Origin: Ehretia macrophylla
Lineage: Eukaryota; Streptophyta; Magnoliopsida; Boraginales; Ehretiaceae
Assembly: GCA_037974665.1 (NCBI GenBank)
Contig: CM075778.1
Coordinates: 29,082,001 to 29,146,000 of the forward strand
Length of the DNA: 64,000 bases
Reading direction: 5' to 3'
The notes beneath the pieces were generated by a model, which made no database searches, was not told the DNA's origin, and saw only the letters and a program-made list of their open reading frames with translations. The position numbers and the translations under genes were made by a program. Every line of letters starts with the position of its first letter. Positions within the stretch are counted from its first letter, which is position 1. This document shows, one piece after another, positions 12,940-25,398 of the stretch.

Positions 12940-13962
12940 GATATTATGAGAAAGGAGGCAGGGAAGAAAGGTAAGAACCCCAAACCTGATGTTGAGGAAA
13001 AACAACGTAAGAATATTCAAGAAAAAGGAAAAAGAATTGCGAGTAATCCCTATGAAGTCTTGAACAAATTGAATGATACTGGGGAAGAAAATAATATCGT
13101 GTATGAGGGGGAAAGTAGCAAAGAATCGAAAGAAAAAGAAAATGAGGAATCTGCCAAGGAAAAAAATCTTGAGTCAAGAAATGAATTGAATGCTAGGGAT
13201 TTGATGAAAGTGGATAATATTGATGATCCTAGTGCCGGAAAAAATGAGGTTGGTCCTGCTTCAGACAACAAGAGTAGTGAAATTGTTGCACAACAAGTGA
13301 CTACTAAAAGATCTGGCTCGGAAGCAGTCTGGAACCTAAAGGAAGATCCCCCTATTCATGGGCAACAGGTTCTTGTTCCTTGCTCTACACCTACTTCCTC
13401 GAAAAGTTTGCACCAAAATCATGAAACAGAATTTAATTTACAAGAAAAAGTAGCTGATAGCAATGCATTAACCCTTAATTCTGTCCGTTCGCAAGACAAA
13501 ATCCCCAGCCCCATCTCCATTCAGTCAATACAGGGCATTAATGTAGAAGTTGTTTTATTTGGAAACAAAGAGTTAACTTATGCCTTAAATGATAAAACCA
13601 ACGAAAATAAAGAGAACCTGTCCTTAGAAGCATGCCTTCATCCAGAAATTGATGGTGCCTTTAATTTAGCTGCCCACTCTAATCAATCACAATTACCCAT
13701 TGAAAATCCTAGAGATCCAAAATTTGTATCTGACCAGAGCAAAGAAATATCAGAGAGCAATGACAGCTCTGACACCCTTTTTAATATTCACCCAAGAGAG
13801 ATCCACAGGAGCAAATCCATGGAAGATATAACATCTAATTTGAATGTTCTTCCTCAATCTGAGATTCCAAAATACCCCCAAAATAAATCCCCGCCTCTTA
13901 CCCGAAGCAGAAGCTTAAGTTTAAAAAAAAAAAAAGATCTCTCTCAAAAACCTACCCAATGA
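12940..13962 (+). CDS. LINE ORF1, C-terminal portion only
   Basis: About 340 codons remain open, and the first internal ATG is at 12946. The reading frame enters directly from flanking intron sequence, so the original start and the RNA-binding N-terminal domains expected of L1 ORF1 proteins are missing. What remains is Lys-, Ser- and Asn-rich and low in complexity, ending in a basic stretch (RSRSLSLKKKKDLSQ). It ends at TGA 13960-13962 and overlaps the ORF2 start in an ATGA arrangement, as expected for a bicistronic LINE. Identity as ORF1 rests mainly on position. Confidence 0.65.
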   Translation, partial: DIMRKEAGKKGKNPKPDVEEKQRKNIQEKGKRIASNPYEVLNKLNDTGEENNIVYEGESSKESKEKENEESAKEKNLESRNELNARDLMKVDNIDDPSAGKNEVGPASDNKSSEIVAQQVTTKRSGSEAVWNLKEDPPIHGQQVLVPCSTPTSSKSLHQNHETEFNLQEKVADSNALTLNSVRSQDKIPSPISIQSIQGINVEVVLFGNKELTYALNDKTNENKENLSLEACLHPEIDGAFNLAAHSNQSQLPIENPRDPKFVSDQSKEISESNDSSDTLFNIHPREIHRSKSMEDITSNLNVLPQSEIPKYPQNKSPPLTRSRSLSLKKKKDLSQKPTQ

Positions 13963-16900
13963 TTAAAGGAATTATTTGGAATATTAGAGGTATTGCGGGG
14001 GCGAAAAGTCTTCGTAGACTCAAGAAACTAATCAAAATTTACAAACCCAAATTTGTTACTATTCTTGAACCTATGGTGAAGCAGGACAATATCAACTTTT
14101 ATGCTAGACAAATTGGTTTCCAATTTGCTAGTTTCAATTGCTCTAATAAAATTTGGTTTTTTTGGGAGGATTCTATAAGTTGTTTGATGGTGAGAAACCA
14201 TACACAGAGCCTTACTGTTTCTATGGAATGCCTTTGGTTGAAGAATAAAATAGTGGCTTCCTTTGTTTATGCTAAAAGTAACAGGTATGAAAGAATGGAT
14301 CTTTGGGAAAAACTTATGGCTGTTTCTAATTCTTTTGCAGGACCATGGTTAGTGGGTGGAGATTTTAACATCATTCTTGCTGCAAGTGAGAGAAAACGCA
14401 GTGGCCCCCTTAATGTGAATGCTATGGATGATTTTGCCATTTGTTTGTCCAATTGTGGCTTAAATGATGCAGGTTTTGAAGGCAACCATTTCACTTGGAC
14501 AAATAATACTATGTTGCAAAGGCTGGACCGAGTTTGCACAAATGAAGAATGGACCAATCTTTTCTTAGGTACTAGAGTCCAACACCTCCCCAGATCAGGT
14601 TCTGACCACTGTCCCCTGTTGATCAGTTGCCAGAATACTCTTATCTCTGGTCCATCTAATTTCAGATTCCTCAATGTGTGGACAAAGCATCACACTTTCC
14701 AGGATCTTGTCAATGATAATTGGAAACTCCCTGTTGAGTATAATGGTTTAATGAAGTTTTGGATTAAGTTGACTAGATTGAAAGCAACTTTAAGGAGATG
14801 GAATAAACAGGTGTTTGGAAACATTTTCCAAAAAATCATCAAAGCTGAGGAGGAAGTCAGTTGCATGGAAAACCTTTTCTCTATTCTTCCTTCCCCAGAT
14901 AATAGAGAGAACCTCTCGAAGGCAGAAGCTAAACTGAATAGTTGTTTGGCTGTTGAGGAAGGCTTCTGGAAACAAAAAGCGGGATGCAAATGGCTAGCTG
15001 AAGGTGACAGAAACACTAAATACTTCCAGGCCATCATGAAGAAAAGAAGACAAAAGAATTTCATATGGAGCATTAAAAATGACAGGGGAGAGGTTATTGA
15101 AGATCTCGATGAAATAAAAAAGAATGCTGTTGATTTCTTCTCCAATTTACTGAGTGATGATGTTCAATAGACGAACAACAACCTGGTAGGCCAATGGGAC
15201 CTCATTCCAAGTATTATAGTAGAAGCCGATAATCTTGAACTCAACAAAATCCCTTCCCTGGAGGAAATTAAGAAAGTGGTCTTTTCTATTGACCCCAACA
15301 GTTCAGCTGGTCCAGATGGTTTCTCTTCTCTTTTTTACCAATCTTGCTGGAATATCATTGCTAATGATCTGAATGAAGCTATCATTGACTTCTTTCATGG
15401 AGCACATATGCCTAGAGGGGTCACTGCTACCTCTATTGTTCTTGTCCCTAAATCCGAGAGCGCCAGAAAGTGGAGTGAATTCAGACCTATTAGCCTGTGT
15501 AATGTGCTTAACAAGATCATTAATAAAATTCTTGCTGAAAGGCTTGCTGGCTTTCTCCCTAAACTTATCTCTGGCAATCAAAGTGGATTCACGCCAGGGA
15601 GACAAATTGGAGATAATATTCTTCTTGCTCAAGAACTTGTTCACTATATCGATAAACACACTAGAGGAGGCAATGTCATCTTCAAACTTGACATGATGAA
15701 GGCTTATGACAGAGTTCAATGGAATTTTATGTTCAAAATTCTCAAATGTTTTGGGTTCAATGAAGAGTGGATCTCTAAAATCACGAGGTGCATATCTTAT
15801 TGTTGGTTTTCTGTTCTCATCAATGGAGAAACAACCGGCTTCTTCAAATCTTCCAGAGGCTTAAGACAGGGAGACCCGATTTCTCCAGCCTTATTTATTA
15901 TTGCTGCTGAATATCTTTCTAGAGGCTTAAATATCTTATATGGGAAATTTCCTTCTCTAAGATATAATACTGGTGCTAGAATCTCCATCTCCCATCTTTC
16001 ATTTGCAGATGATGTCATCATTTTCTCTAATGGCAGTAAACATGCTCTTTCCAAATTGATGAGTTTCCTCGAGGAGTATGAAACAATTTCTGGCCAAAAA
16101 ATCAACCATCTCAAAAGTGGATTTCTTATTTCTAGGAAATCTAATCCTACTAGGGCCGAAATCATTGCTGCTGCTAGTGGTTTTCAACAAAAAAATTTTC
16201 CAGTCACTTATCTTGGGGTGCCACTATTTAAGGGAGTGAAGAAAAATTTTCTTTATGATGGGCTGTTACAAAAAATATCCAATAGACTGCTTGGTTGGGA
16301 AACTACACTTCTTTCACCAGGTGGCAGAATCACTTTAATAAAAAGCACATTATCGGCTATGCCTCTTCACTTGCTGCAAGTGATCTGTCCTACTAATCAG
16401 GTGATTGATCGGGTTGAAAAAATGTTCAATAGATTCCTCTGGGGTTCTAAATCTAATTCTTACAAGATGCACTGGACTTCTTGGAAGACATCCTGTTTTC
16501 CCATTTCAGAAGGGGGCTTGGGATTCAGAAATTTGAAAGATCTTAATACTGCCATGGAAATGAAGATTTGGTGGCGTTTCAGAACTTCTAACAACACTTG
16601 GGCGCAGTTCATGAACAACAAGTATTGCCTCAACAAACATCCTTGTGTTGTTAAGACTTCTATTCATGATTCACCTCTGTGGAGAAGAATGAAAAAAGTT
16701 GGAACTATTACTGAAAAGTTCATAAGGTGGCGAATTGGCTCAGCAAATATGTTCTATTGGCATGATGTTTGGTGGGGAAACTCTACTTTGAAAGACTATG
16801 CCGATCACAGAGGAACTTCACTCATCAAAGTTAAGAACTTCATTCTCAATGACAAATGGAATATTGATCTACTAAATTCAGTTCTTCCTGAAAATTATGT

Positions 16901-18116
16901 TCAAGAGATCCTTAAAATTCATATTGATCTCAGTGCACAAGATAAGCCTTTTTGGAGCCTCACTCAAGATGGAAACTTCTCTATTATGAGTGCTTGGAAT
17001 GAGATCCGCCAAAAGAAGCCTTCTCAACTTGCTCTATCCTATGCTTGGTGTGGCTCTCTTCCCATAAAGATTTCATTCTTTTTCTGGAGACTTGTCAATA
17101 ATTGGCTCCCAACTGATAGCAGACTGCAACAAAAATGATTTATATTGGCTTCTAAGTGCCATTGCTGTCAAGAGGTTGAATCTATTAGCCACTGTTTCTT
17201 CGAAAGTTCAGCTGCACAGAAAGTTTGGACTCACTTTGCAGAGATCTTTAAAGTTAAAATTCCTTTATCTATCTCCATTAAACATTGGTTCTCTTGTTGG
17301 CTCTTCTCTGGAGACTATACCTGCAAAGGGCATATTAGAACTTTGATTCCTATCCTTATATGCTGGTTTATTTGGAATGAAAGAAATGATGCTAAACATA
17401 GAGGTTTGGGATTCAATCCTGCTAGAATAATTTGGAGAATTTTTAGAATGGTGGCGCAACTTTTTGCAGCAAACCTCCTTGAAAAATGGCAATGGAAAGG
17501 TGATTTTGCTATTGTTGAGCTTTTTTCTTGCTCTTTCAAAAGTCAACAGTCATATAAAGCACCTTGTGCCGTCTTATGGAAAAAACCTGTGGAAGGCTAC
17601 TATAAACTGAATGTGGATGGCAGTTTCTATCGGGACTTGGGGAAAGCTGGTGGATGGGGAATTCTTAGAGATTATAAAGGTTCCTTTATTTGGGGTTTCT
17701 ATTTGCCAATTGAATGCACCTCTGCCTACAAAGCTGAAATCATGGCCCTCATTGCTGGTTTAACAATCTGCAAAACCAGAAACATCAAGAAAATTTGGGT
17801 GGAAATGGATGCAAAAGGAGTTGTTCATGCTATACAGAATAATAAATCTGGTAATTGGGATAATTCTTATGATATCTGTAAAGCTAATAGTTTACTCAAA
17901 GAATGTCAAGGCTTCATCTCGCACATTTATAGGGAAAGAAATCAACCTGCCGATCTACTTGCCAACCAAGGTGCCTTTGCGAAAACTTGCTGCATTTTTG
18001 AAAATACAAATGATCAAAAGCAATTAAGAGGTATGATCAGAATTGATAAACTTCAATTACCACATTTTAGATTTACTTGGAAAGAGGTTCTTGCTTATGT
18101 TCCCCTTTCCCGTTAA
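13959..18116 (+). pseudogene. LINE ORF2 (endonuclease, reverse transcriptase, RNase H) with two in-frame stops
   Basis: It reads in one frame over 1386 codons with only two premature stops, TAG at 15168-15170 and TGA at 17136-17138, and no frameshift. The N-terminus is an APE-type endonuclease (WNIRG near the start, GGDFN near 14355, SDHCP near 14600). The reverse transcriptase includes a polymerase core with FADD at 16002-16013. A Cys/His segment (CHCCQEVESISHC) near 17155 precedes a plant-type RNase H domain around 17,590-17,990, with Asp in NVDGSF, Glu in AEIMAL and Asp in EMDAKG. These parts define RNase H-bearing plant L1 elements. The few lesions indicate a fairly recent insertion. Confidence 0.9.
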
Positions 18117-19614
18117 CAGTTCATTATGCGATGCATTTTTGTTTTATCATTTTCTTCTGTTTAGGCTCTTGTAAAAAGGAACAAATTGTGTTCTTTTTAG
18201 ATTAGCTGGGCTTTTGGGGCAAGTAAGTACCCCAATCCCCGTGGAGGTTCCGGCCTTTGTCCCCCTTCACTTTTGTATTTTTCTTTTGATATTAATAAAA
18301 TTCCCGGAGGGAAGAACCCCTCATTTTATAAAATAAAAAAAAATTGTATAATTCAATGAATTCTTAATTGGTTAAATACGTATAAAAATAATACTTTAAA
18401 TTTTATAGTATTTTGAATCTTAACTTGGTCACTTAATGTGATAATATGTTTATTGTTAAGAAACAAGTTTAAAAAATATCTTTATAAATTAATAATTATT
18501 TACTTATTGACAAAATAAATATCTACCTAAGTTAATAGAATTTAGGTGGTCCGAGAATTACATATACATATGCACCTATATAAGCTAAATCTGCTCAAAG
18601 GTAAAGAAAATTAACCTCATCAAACAAAGAATAGGAAGTAGTACATATACATATCCACCTATACAAAACTTCGTTACCTTACACCTTCAATGCAACCAGG
18701 AAAAGGTTCTTTGATAGTACTTGTTATAATTGTTGGGCGCAGGATAATGATATCCAAATTTTCCTTTAGATGTCCTAAAAGCATATCCCCCATTGCTTTA
18801 GTAAATGTATACGTGTTTTTCCATCCATGTAGCGTTGCCCTGGAGAAATTCTTCATGTAAGAACAAACTAAAATACAAATTGTTATAGTGACCAAAGAAA
18901 AAAACAAATTGAATTTATTGAGGAAGAATAGTGAAGAAAGAAAAAGCAATTCTTAAGTTTTTTTTGAATTGTGTGAATCAATAAACTATTTTGACCAAAA
19001 AAAAAAAAAGAACAAAGCGACACATGTTCATGTGAAATAGAAGGAGCCAAGAAAGTAAATTAGTGAAGTTCATTTACCATCCATTATCGATACCATTATC
19101 TTCCATGCTATCATATTCATATGCCATATGCTCACCACCAACAACCTAGATGTCCTTATTGTGGCACTATAATAATTGTTGATTCAAGAAAAAAGAGAAT
19201 ATGTAAATAAATATAAAAAAGGAGGAGGAGGTAGAAGCATGGAAATTTATACCACAAGAGAAAACAAACTAGAAGCATATTGCTTTTTGCAAATCATAAT
19301 AAGTCTTGTCCATGACATATGATCCCGCTCGGGCTATTGATATTCGAGGAATTAGGAAAAGGAAAATGATGTTTCAATCTTGCATATGAAGTTGTCAGAT
19401 TTTATTTTTTGTGTAATAAAAACAATCCCAATTGGCTAGATTTTCCTAGAAGTGATTACTAGAGAACAATCTATTTAGTATATTACATATACATGTAAGT
19501 GCCTACCATGCAGCCCGGATAACATTCACGAGGGTCATCTCTTATAGTATTCATAACAAAAGAAGCTTAATTGCATTTTTATGCATGTAATGCTACTAAA
19601 ACATTTGCTATTGA

Positions 19615-20144
19615 TGACAAGGCCAGCGAAACAAGCCCAGCACAGCAAAACGCTTCGGGTCAGCAAAATTAAATGATGGGCCAAAGATATTGCCAGGCCT
19701 GTTGACCAATTCAACGTAATCAGGGAAAATCTTAACCGGTTAAGGAAAGGATAACCCACTCATCCACTCCAAGCATAGAGCTCTTGGGGGAGCAGCTCCC
19801 ACATTTATTGTGAGACAACCCCATCCCCTTTAACTGAATCGTGAGCATTACACCAACTATAAAAGGGCCACTCTAGTACTCAAAAAGGGTATCAAAACTC
19901 TGCCTATTCATGCTTACTTGTTTTCTGAACTTATCTAAAAGTCATCTTAGTCCTCATAACAGACTTAAGTATCAGAGGAAGACCCAGATACCACCTTGGG
20001 TTCTTTCTTTTGTAATTGGGCTCCAGAAATTGGGCTTAGTCCTCATAACTGACTTAAGTTTGCAGCTCGGATTTCATCCCAACCCAGCTCAAGAAATTGG
20101 GCTTAGCACCACGCTGCTGTCCTAGAGCGGATCCGACCTTAACA
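19615..20144 (+). mobile_element. Probable solo LTR (~530 bp) in FAR intron 5 of copy A
   Basis: Unit 2 lacks this block (its intron runs straight through near 39,190-39,205). The insert starts TGACAAGGCC and ends CCTTAACA. The flanks ATTGA and GTTGA match at four of five bases. A TATA-like CTATAAAAGG lies near 19,858 and a polyadenylation-rich region follows. An internal sequence GGGCTTAGTCCTCATAACTG and related short repeats recur near 19,950-20,110. No internal domain is present. Family unknown. Confidence 0.55.
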
Positions 20145-20774
20145 GTTGATAAGTTCATCAATTGTTTTCTCGTAATAATGAAAATCTGAATTCACATAAA
20201 TCACATCCATATAAGTGGGGTGGTATTTTTTAAAGAAATGTGCATAAAGTGTTTTTAATCTAAGAATTCAATTTAGACCCCACTAAAAAACATTATTTGT
20301 ATGTGATATCATATTGTGATTTTAGCCTACATTGAACAAAAATATTGAATTTGTTCCTAAGATCCATGATGCACTAATTGTACATAATTAAGTTAGATAC
20401 TAACCTTTGTTTGCCTAAATCTTTCAAGGCTGACATTAGATCCTTTTCAGTTGCTTGCTGAGCTCGAAGTTCTCTTAGTATTTCATCCACTTGCTTCTTC
20501 TCTGCATCAATATCAAGATACGAGGTAGAGGCTCCATGGAGTGTCTCGCCCATTCGGAAAGGTTTCTCTGGTATGATTCCTATCTTCTGCTCACCGCAAA
20601 CATAGGCTACACAGCGATTTAACTTTTAAGCATTAACACATTGCTTTTATATATTCAAATTTGGAATTTGGATGAAGTAATCATAACAATTTTAATATAT
20701 GTTTCAATCCATTCTTCTTGAAATAAAGTGAAGGATAGAAAGTGGAGCTTCTTGAATGACCACTTAATTTTTTT

Positions 20775-21029
20775 GGGTTAATGACATAAATGGTCCTTTA
20801 TCTTTGCCTTCTGTGTCAACTAACTCCCTTATCTTTCATTTGTGACGAATTGGTCCCTGATCATGTGCCGTCAATGTGCCACTTCCATCTTATTTTTGAC
20901 GAATTTTGCACTCAAGGACTGATGTTGTCACTGTAGTTTAAGATCAGGGACCGATTCGTCACAAACAAAAAATAAAGGAGTTAGTTGGCACACAAGGCAA
21001 AGATAAATGACCATTTGTGTCATTAACCC
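20775..21029. mobile_element. Foldback MITE (255 bp) in FAR intron 4
   Basis: It is nearly palindromic: the left arm starts GGGTTAATGACATAAATGG, and the right arm read in reverse starts GGGTTAATGACACAAATGG. The arms continue in register through GTGACGAAT and GGTCCCTGATC. It is absent from copy C at the matching place (about 39,845). No clear target duplication was found. Confidence 0.6.
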
Positions 21030-21032
21030 TAA

Positions 21033-21287
21033 AAAGTTAAAACTGTTAGATAGTGTATACTCAATTAATTTGATATCTCTTACATGCCCCCTCGCATGCA
21101 AGCTATGCATGTGACAAATAAGATTATAGTCGCAAGACTTATGTCTCCGACAAGCCCCAAGGGGATTACTTATAGTGGCCAACACTAATAGAGGCGAGAC
21201 TTAAACCTAGAACCTGATTCTGATACCATCTTATGTAATTATTTGATGTAAAAGTTTAAGTTGTTGAATAGTGTATACTTAATTAAT
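21033..21287 (-). mobile_element. Diverged mini-LTR (family T2-like) remnant in FAR intron 4
   Basis: Two related stretches containing AAAAGTTTAARYTGTT and followed by ATAGTGTATACT-like sequence flank about 150 bp that ends in TTCTGATACCATCTTA, a decayed primer-site region. Related sequence is present in copy B (about 27,601-27,834) and, rearranged into a hairpin, in copy C (about 39,850-40,170). The resemblance to the cleaner T2 elements at 46,107 and 50,160 is partial. Confidence 0.4.
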
Positions 21288-23502
21288 GAGTAAATCCCAT
21301 TTTTCCCCATGAATTCTTGCCTAAAACTCGAACTCCCCCATGAACTTTTTATATTATCTAGATTTCACCATGTCATTAGTGCTTGTCAAACAAAGTCTTA
21401 TAACTAAGAACATTTTGGTCTTTTTATTTTTTTAAAGAAAAAAAATGCCAAAAGTTAAATGAAAATTCTCACCAGTAAATCTTAAAATATTTTTAGTGAA
21501 AATATGTTGATAATAATATAAAATAAAGGAATTATGAAGTTAATAAAATACCCATGAGGGGTTCAAAAGGACATTCCCCACATAGACACTTGTCACAAGA
21601 GTAGTGCACAAAGACAAGTGGGGATCACGGGAAAAGTTTTTTTAACATTACTATAAATAGAACATGGAAGGCAACTGAAAGGTAACTAATTGATTCTATT
21701 GCCAAATTTGTCATAGTCCGTTAAATTTATCTCCGAGCCAACTTGCTAATTCTCTCGTTCGAGGAGGTACGCAGGAAATAACTCCCGTCGTTCCTTTTTG
21801 TTATTTGTGCAAGACCTCAGCTCGACTCGAATTGTGCAGGTCCCTAGCTCGGCTCAGACGTGGCAAATTACGCATCTAACATATGTGATGTAATTGGTCT
21901 AAACTAAAACCAAAAATTGTTTTCGCATTTTACATTATCGTGCACTCATAGGATGTGAATAGGGTGGAGATATTTTAAAACTACAAATATTTGAAAATAT
22001 TGATTTAATTTCAATTTGAATAAGCTAAGATAAAGGCATATGCAAGATGTTAATACGGTGTACATTTTTTTTTTTAGACTGTTTGGTATAAATGAATTCC
22101 ACAAAATTTTGTGAAATTCATTTGCAAATCTATATTTTTTTATTTGGTTGCACCTTTTTAGAAAATTACAAATCCAGAATTTGTAATTTTTGGATTTGCA
22201 CAAGCTTTACTCAAATCCAAGCCCAAGAGGTGGAATTTGCAAATCCACATTTTTTAATTCTATTGCTAATCTTTTAAAGACAAAACTGCTCTCAAGTTAA
22301 AGAAAAAAACTAAACGTCATTTTCACTCTTCTTCCAAATTGATGGCAAAAAGAGAAAAAAATCAGCTTCTTTCATTCACTCCTCTTTCAGATATTTTGCA
22401 AATTAATTCGCAATATCTTTTCTATTATGTATTCTTTTGGTTATTATTATAGTACTATTATGTTGTTGCTGTTGTTGTTCCTTCTTATTTTTAAGATACT
22501 GCTTTGTACATAATTTCTAGGTTTGTCATGTAAATTATTCTTTCAAACTAGACAATATTTTCAATAAAAAGATATATAAATTCAAATTTCAAATTCACTT
22601 GATCACTTTCCTCACCCTGTGGCTTTTGATTGATGATTATACAATTTTTTAGGAATGGATATAATAGTATTGTGTAGCAGACCTAGTGTTGAAATTCTAG
22701 TCCAAGATGGTGGGGAATGCAAAAAAAAAAAAATGCCTCCACTGACTCGATTTGCAAGGCTTTTGGAGTTTCAATATTATTCCCATGGACGAGAAGAAAA
22801 TTAGCACTTCATGGGGTTAGTTTGTCTGCGTAGGGAACATGGCTCCTTCACTTTTTGTATATTTATGTTGACTACGCTTCTAATCTATTGCACTGAGCTG
22901 AAAAAAAAAAAAAAGTCTTCATGACCAATTTTAGTTTTATTATTGAGTGTGTGAAACAATGCATGTGATGATTAAATGGTCGTTGATTGATAAGACAAAT
23001 CATCTATTATAGTTATTTTTGTAATGCTGAACTGATTTATGAATTGGATGAATAATTCACATTAGTTAAACCTAAAGTTATTTTTTCATGTTAAGTTTAC
23101 GGTTATTATGATTATTTTGTGATATTTAAATTTTTTGAAAATATTTCTTTGTTTTTTATTTTTTATTTTGAATTTTTATGATAGTACCAGAAATTAATAG
23201 TAGATTGAGAAGATAGTACTTATATGATAGCCTAATTTCAATTGAATAAAAGAAGAATATTTAAGTAAAATACAACTATTAATTCCAATTTCACATGTGC
23301 TCCAAACACAATTTGAATTTACAAATAACAGAATTGACTTAATATTATTTTTCAATTCCAAACAAGAGAATTCATTTGTAAATAAATTCCTCATGAAATT
23401 CATTTATAAATGAAATAAATTCCATATATGAATTGATTCCAAACACTATGTTCACCTAATTGAGAGTTGAGACATAATCTATATTTGTCATGTAAAACCA
23501 AC

Positions 23503-23538
<36 letters not shown>

Positions 23539-23822
23539 TCATATAAAACAAGCTATATAAACATTAGCTAAAGGAGTATATTTATTTCTTGAGCGATTCA
23601 AGCCCACAACTCTATACCCGTGGGTTGTTGTGTGTGGTGAAGGTGGTTAGTTTTTGTCATTTTTAATTTTGTCTTTAGAAAAATGAAAAAATCAAAATAC
23701 TCTTAGTAATAAGGCTTTGTTTGGCCAGCTTTAAAAGAATGGGAAAATTTGGGTCATATGAAAAGTTTATGGGGAAGTTTGAATTTTAGGTTAGAACTCA
23801 TGGGGATAAATGAGATTTACTC
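21288..23822. mobile_element. Mutator-like TIR element (2.5 kb, non-coding) in FAR intron 4
   Basis: The 10-mer CTTAATTAAT flanks both ends (21278-21287, 23823-23832), and the corresponding empty site with ATTAATTAA is seen near 40,160 in copy C. The ends are long imperfect inverted repeats: the left starts GAGTAAATCCCATTTTTCCC, and the right read in reverse starts GAGTAAATCTCATTTATCCC. The interior has an LTR-like stretch with CTATAAATAG near 21,650 that ends CATCTAACA near 21,880. It also has a second inverted pair (about 22,078 and 23,455) suggesting a nested hAT-like element. No transposase reading frame is seen. Confidence 0.6.
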
Positions 23823-25398
23823 CTTAATTAATTTAATGTTTCCAAGAGAGCTAGTTCTAACCAGTAGATATATATATGGATAAGCAGCTCTACTTTCGAA
23901 CATTTTTTGGCGAAGTTTAGAACATTTACTGTTCCGAAAGCATTGATATCCAAGGCAACATCATACCTGAATATTAACACCCAAAGGATAGAGTTAAACT
24001 TCATTTCTCTTGCTGTATATACAACCTATACTTCTAATATTACCTTTCGAAATACCTTGTTGTCGCAGCAGAGTTAACAACTATGTCTATCTCTCTCCAC
24101 ATATCATTTCTCAATTCGGAATCTTGAATCCCTAAGTTCTCACAAGCAACGTCACCAGGAACTGCAACCACTTTGTCTGCGAGAAGGGGTCTCAAGTTGG
24201 CACCCTTTCTCCTTTAAGACTTTAAATAGCTCGGTTTCAATGACCTGCAGGTACATAATAACACGGTTCCTTAAAGGGCCTCTATAGTCTATTGAAATTT
24301 ATAGAAAAAACGTTCTATTTTCATCATTCATTTATCTCCTTTATAAATGCTTAGTTGGCATACTAAAATAGTTAACAAATTTTTTTATTTCTCCCTCTTC
24401 TTTTAACATATCCCAACTAATTAAATGGGATAATATCTAACATTTAGTTTAGTTACAGAAATCATTACAGCATAAGAAGTAGACTAGACTTCAAAGCACC
24501 AGAGAAAGGAAAAGAAAGACTTCCATATCCTAGCGTAGGACAAAAGTATAAAAACGACTATAAAGGAGCGAATGGTGACCGAGCCAAAACGTGGATATGG
24601 CATGACATTCATAATGTTTGTAAGAGGTTGCGAACTTAATTCACGCTGATTATATCTATATTCATGTGTATAGCCTTATACCTCCCTTTGAATAAAAAAA
24701 AAAAATTAAAAAATGTTAGATATCGTAAAGATGCTTAATCCACTTAAATGATCTGAGGGTACGCACCTCATCATAAAATCGTCGTCTAGCTGACACGACA
24801 TCTGCTGCTCTCATTAGAAGGAAGAGCTTGTTGATGTTTGGCTGAATGTGAAGTATCCGCCCCACTAGCACTGCATCGAAATTGTAGTCATGCACTCAAG
24901 CATGCAAATTACTTTATAGAAGTAACTACGACGAAGTTAAAACTATGCTGGGCTCCAAATTACAAAAGCTAGGAGAGGAGAGAGAAGGGGGATGAGCTAG
25001 TGCATTGAAGTTTTCGGGTAATGGTTATAAGGTACAAATAGAAATTAAGGTGTGCATTCATACAATAAAAATATTTAATATAATAATTTTTTTTTAAACC
25101 AAAAATAAAATAAAAAATTATCAAGCACACCCTCATTCTCAAGTGGCTCCGCTACTGAATGGAGCAATTTATTCTGTTAGAGGTAAAAGAATTGCTGAAA
25201 CTGCATAAAACGCTAAGTTAGAGAGTACCTTTCGCTAGAAAGCCAGTGGCGCCAGTGGCGCCAGTGATCAATATAGTCTTGCCCTCAAGAAACTGAAAAA
25301 TGCTGTTGGATTCCATTTGTGAAACTGAAAAAGGGACTCGCGTAATATGATTTGCGGATTCAAATCAAACACCCGTGTTCTCATATGCATTACTGCTA

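Larger units (their letters stand above)
12940..18343 (+). mobile_element. 5'-truncated L1-type LINE in antisense orientation within FAR intron 6
   Basis: It holds the C-terminal part of ORF1, an ORF2 with endonuclease, reverse transcriptase, Cys/His and RNase H regions, a 3' UTR and an A-rich tail ending at 18343. FAR intron sequence breaks off near 12,939 and resumes at about 18,344, matching the uninterrupted site around 37,985-38,010. No clear target duplication is visible, and about 8 bp of the site present in copy C appears lost. The LINE runs opposite to FAR copy A. It is absent from unit 2, so it inserted after the duplication. Confidence 0.9.
2879..25316 (-). pseudogene. Fatty acyl-CoA reductase copy A, ten exons, frameshifted
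   Basis: Related to plant alcohol-forming fatty acyl-CoA reductases (the CER4/FAR3 type), which use NADPH to reduce long-chain acyl-CoA to primary alcohols for wax or suberin at the ER. Exons by alignment with copy C: 25229-25316, 24767-24870, 24044-24244, 23862-23966, 20405-20606, 18678-18839, 11102-11183, 10619-10888, 3167-3294, 2879-3032, most with GT/AG borders. The Rossmann motif carries a 9-bp in-frame duplication, giving [17 protein letters not shown] in exon 6 is the YxxxK site. Exon 3 is 2 bp shorter and exon 4 is 4 bp longer (extra TATA) than in copy C, so both shift the frame. Exons 5-10 stay open and well conserved. The gene spans 22.4 kb because introns 4, 5, 6 and 8 hold transposons. 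Family assignment is firm; loss of function is inferred from the two frameshifts. Confidence 0.85.

Noticed and set aside
12928-12945. Start codon for LINE ORF1 at 12928
   Set aside because: These bases are FAR intron sequence also present in copy C. The frame is open by chance across the junction.
13050-15719. Minus-strand open frames opposite the LINE
   Set aside because: They are shadows of the LINE ORF1 and ORF2 coding frames.
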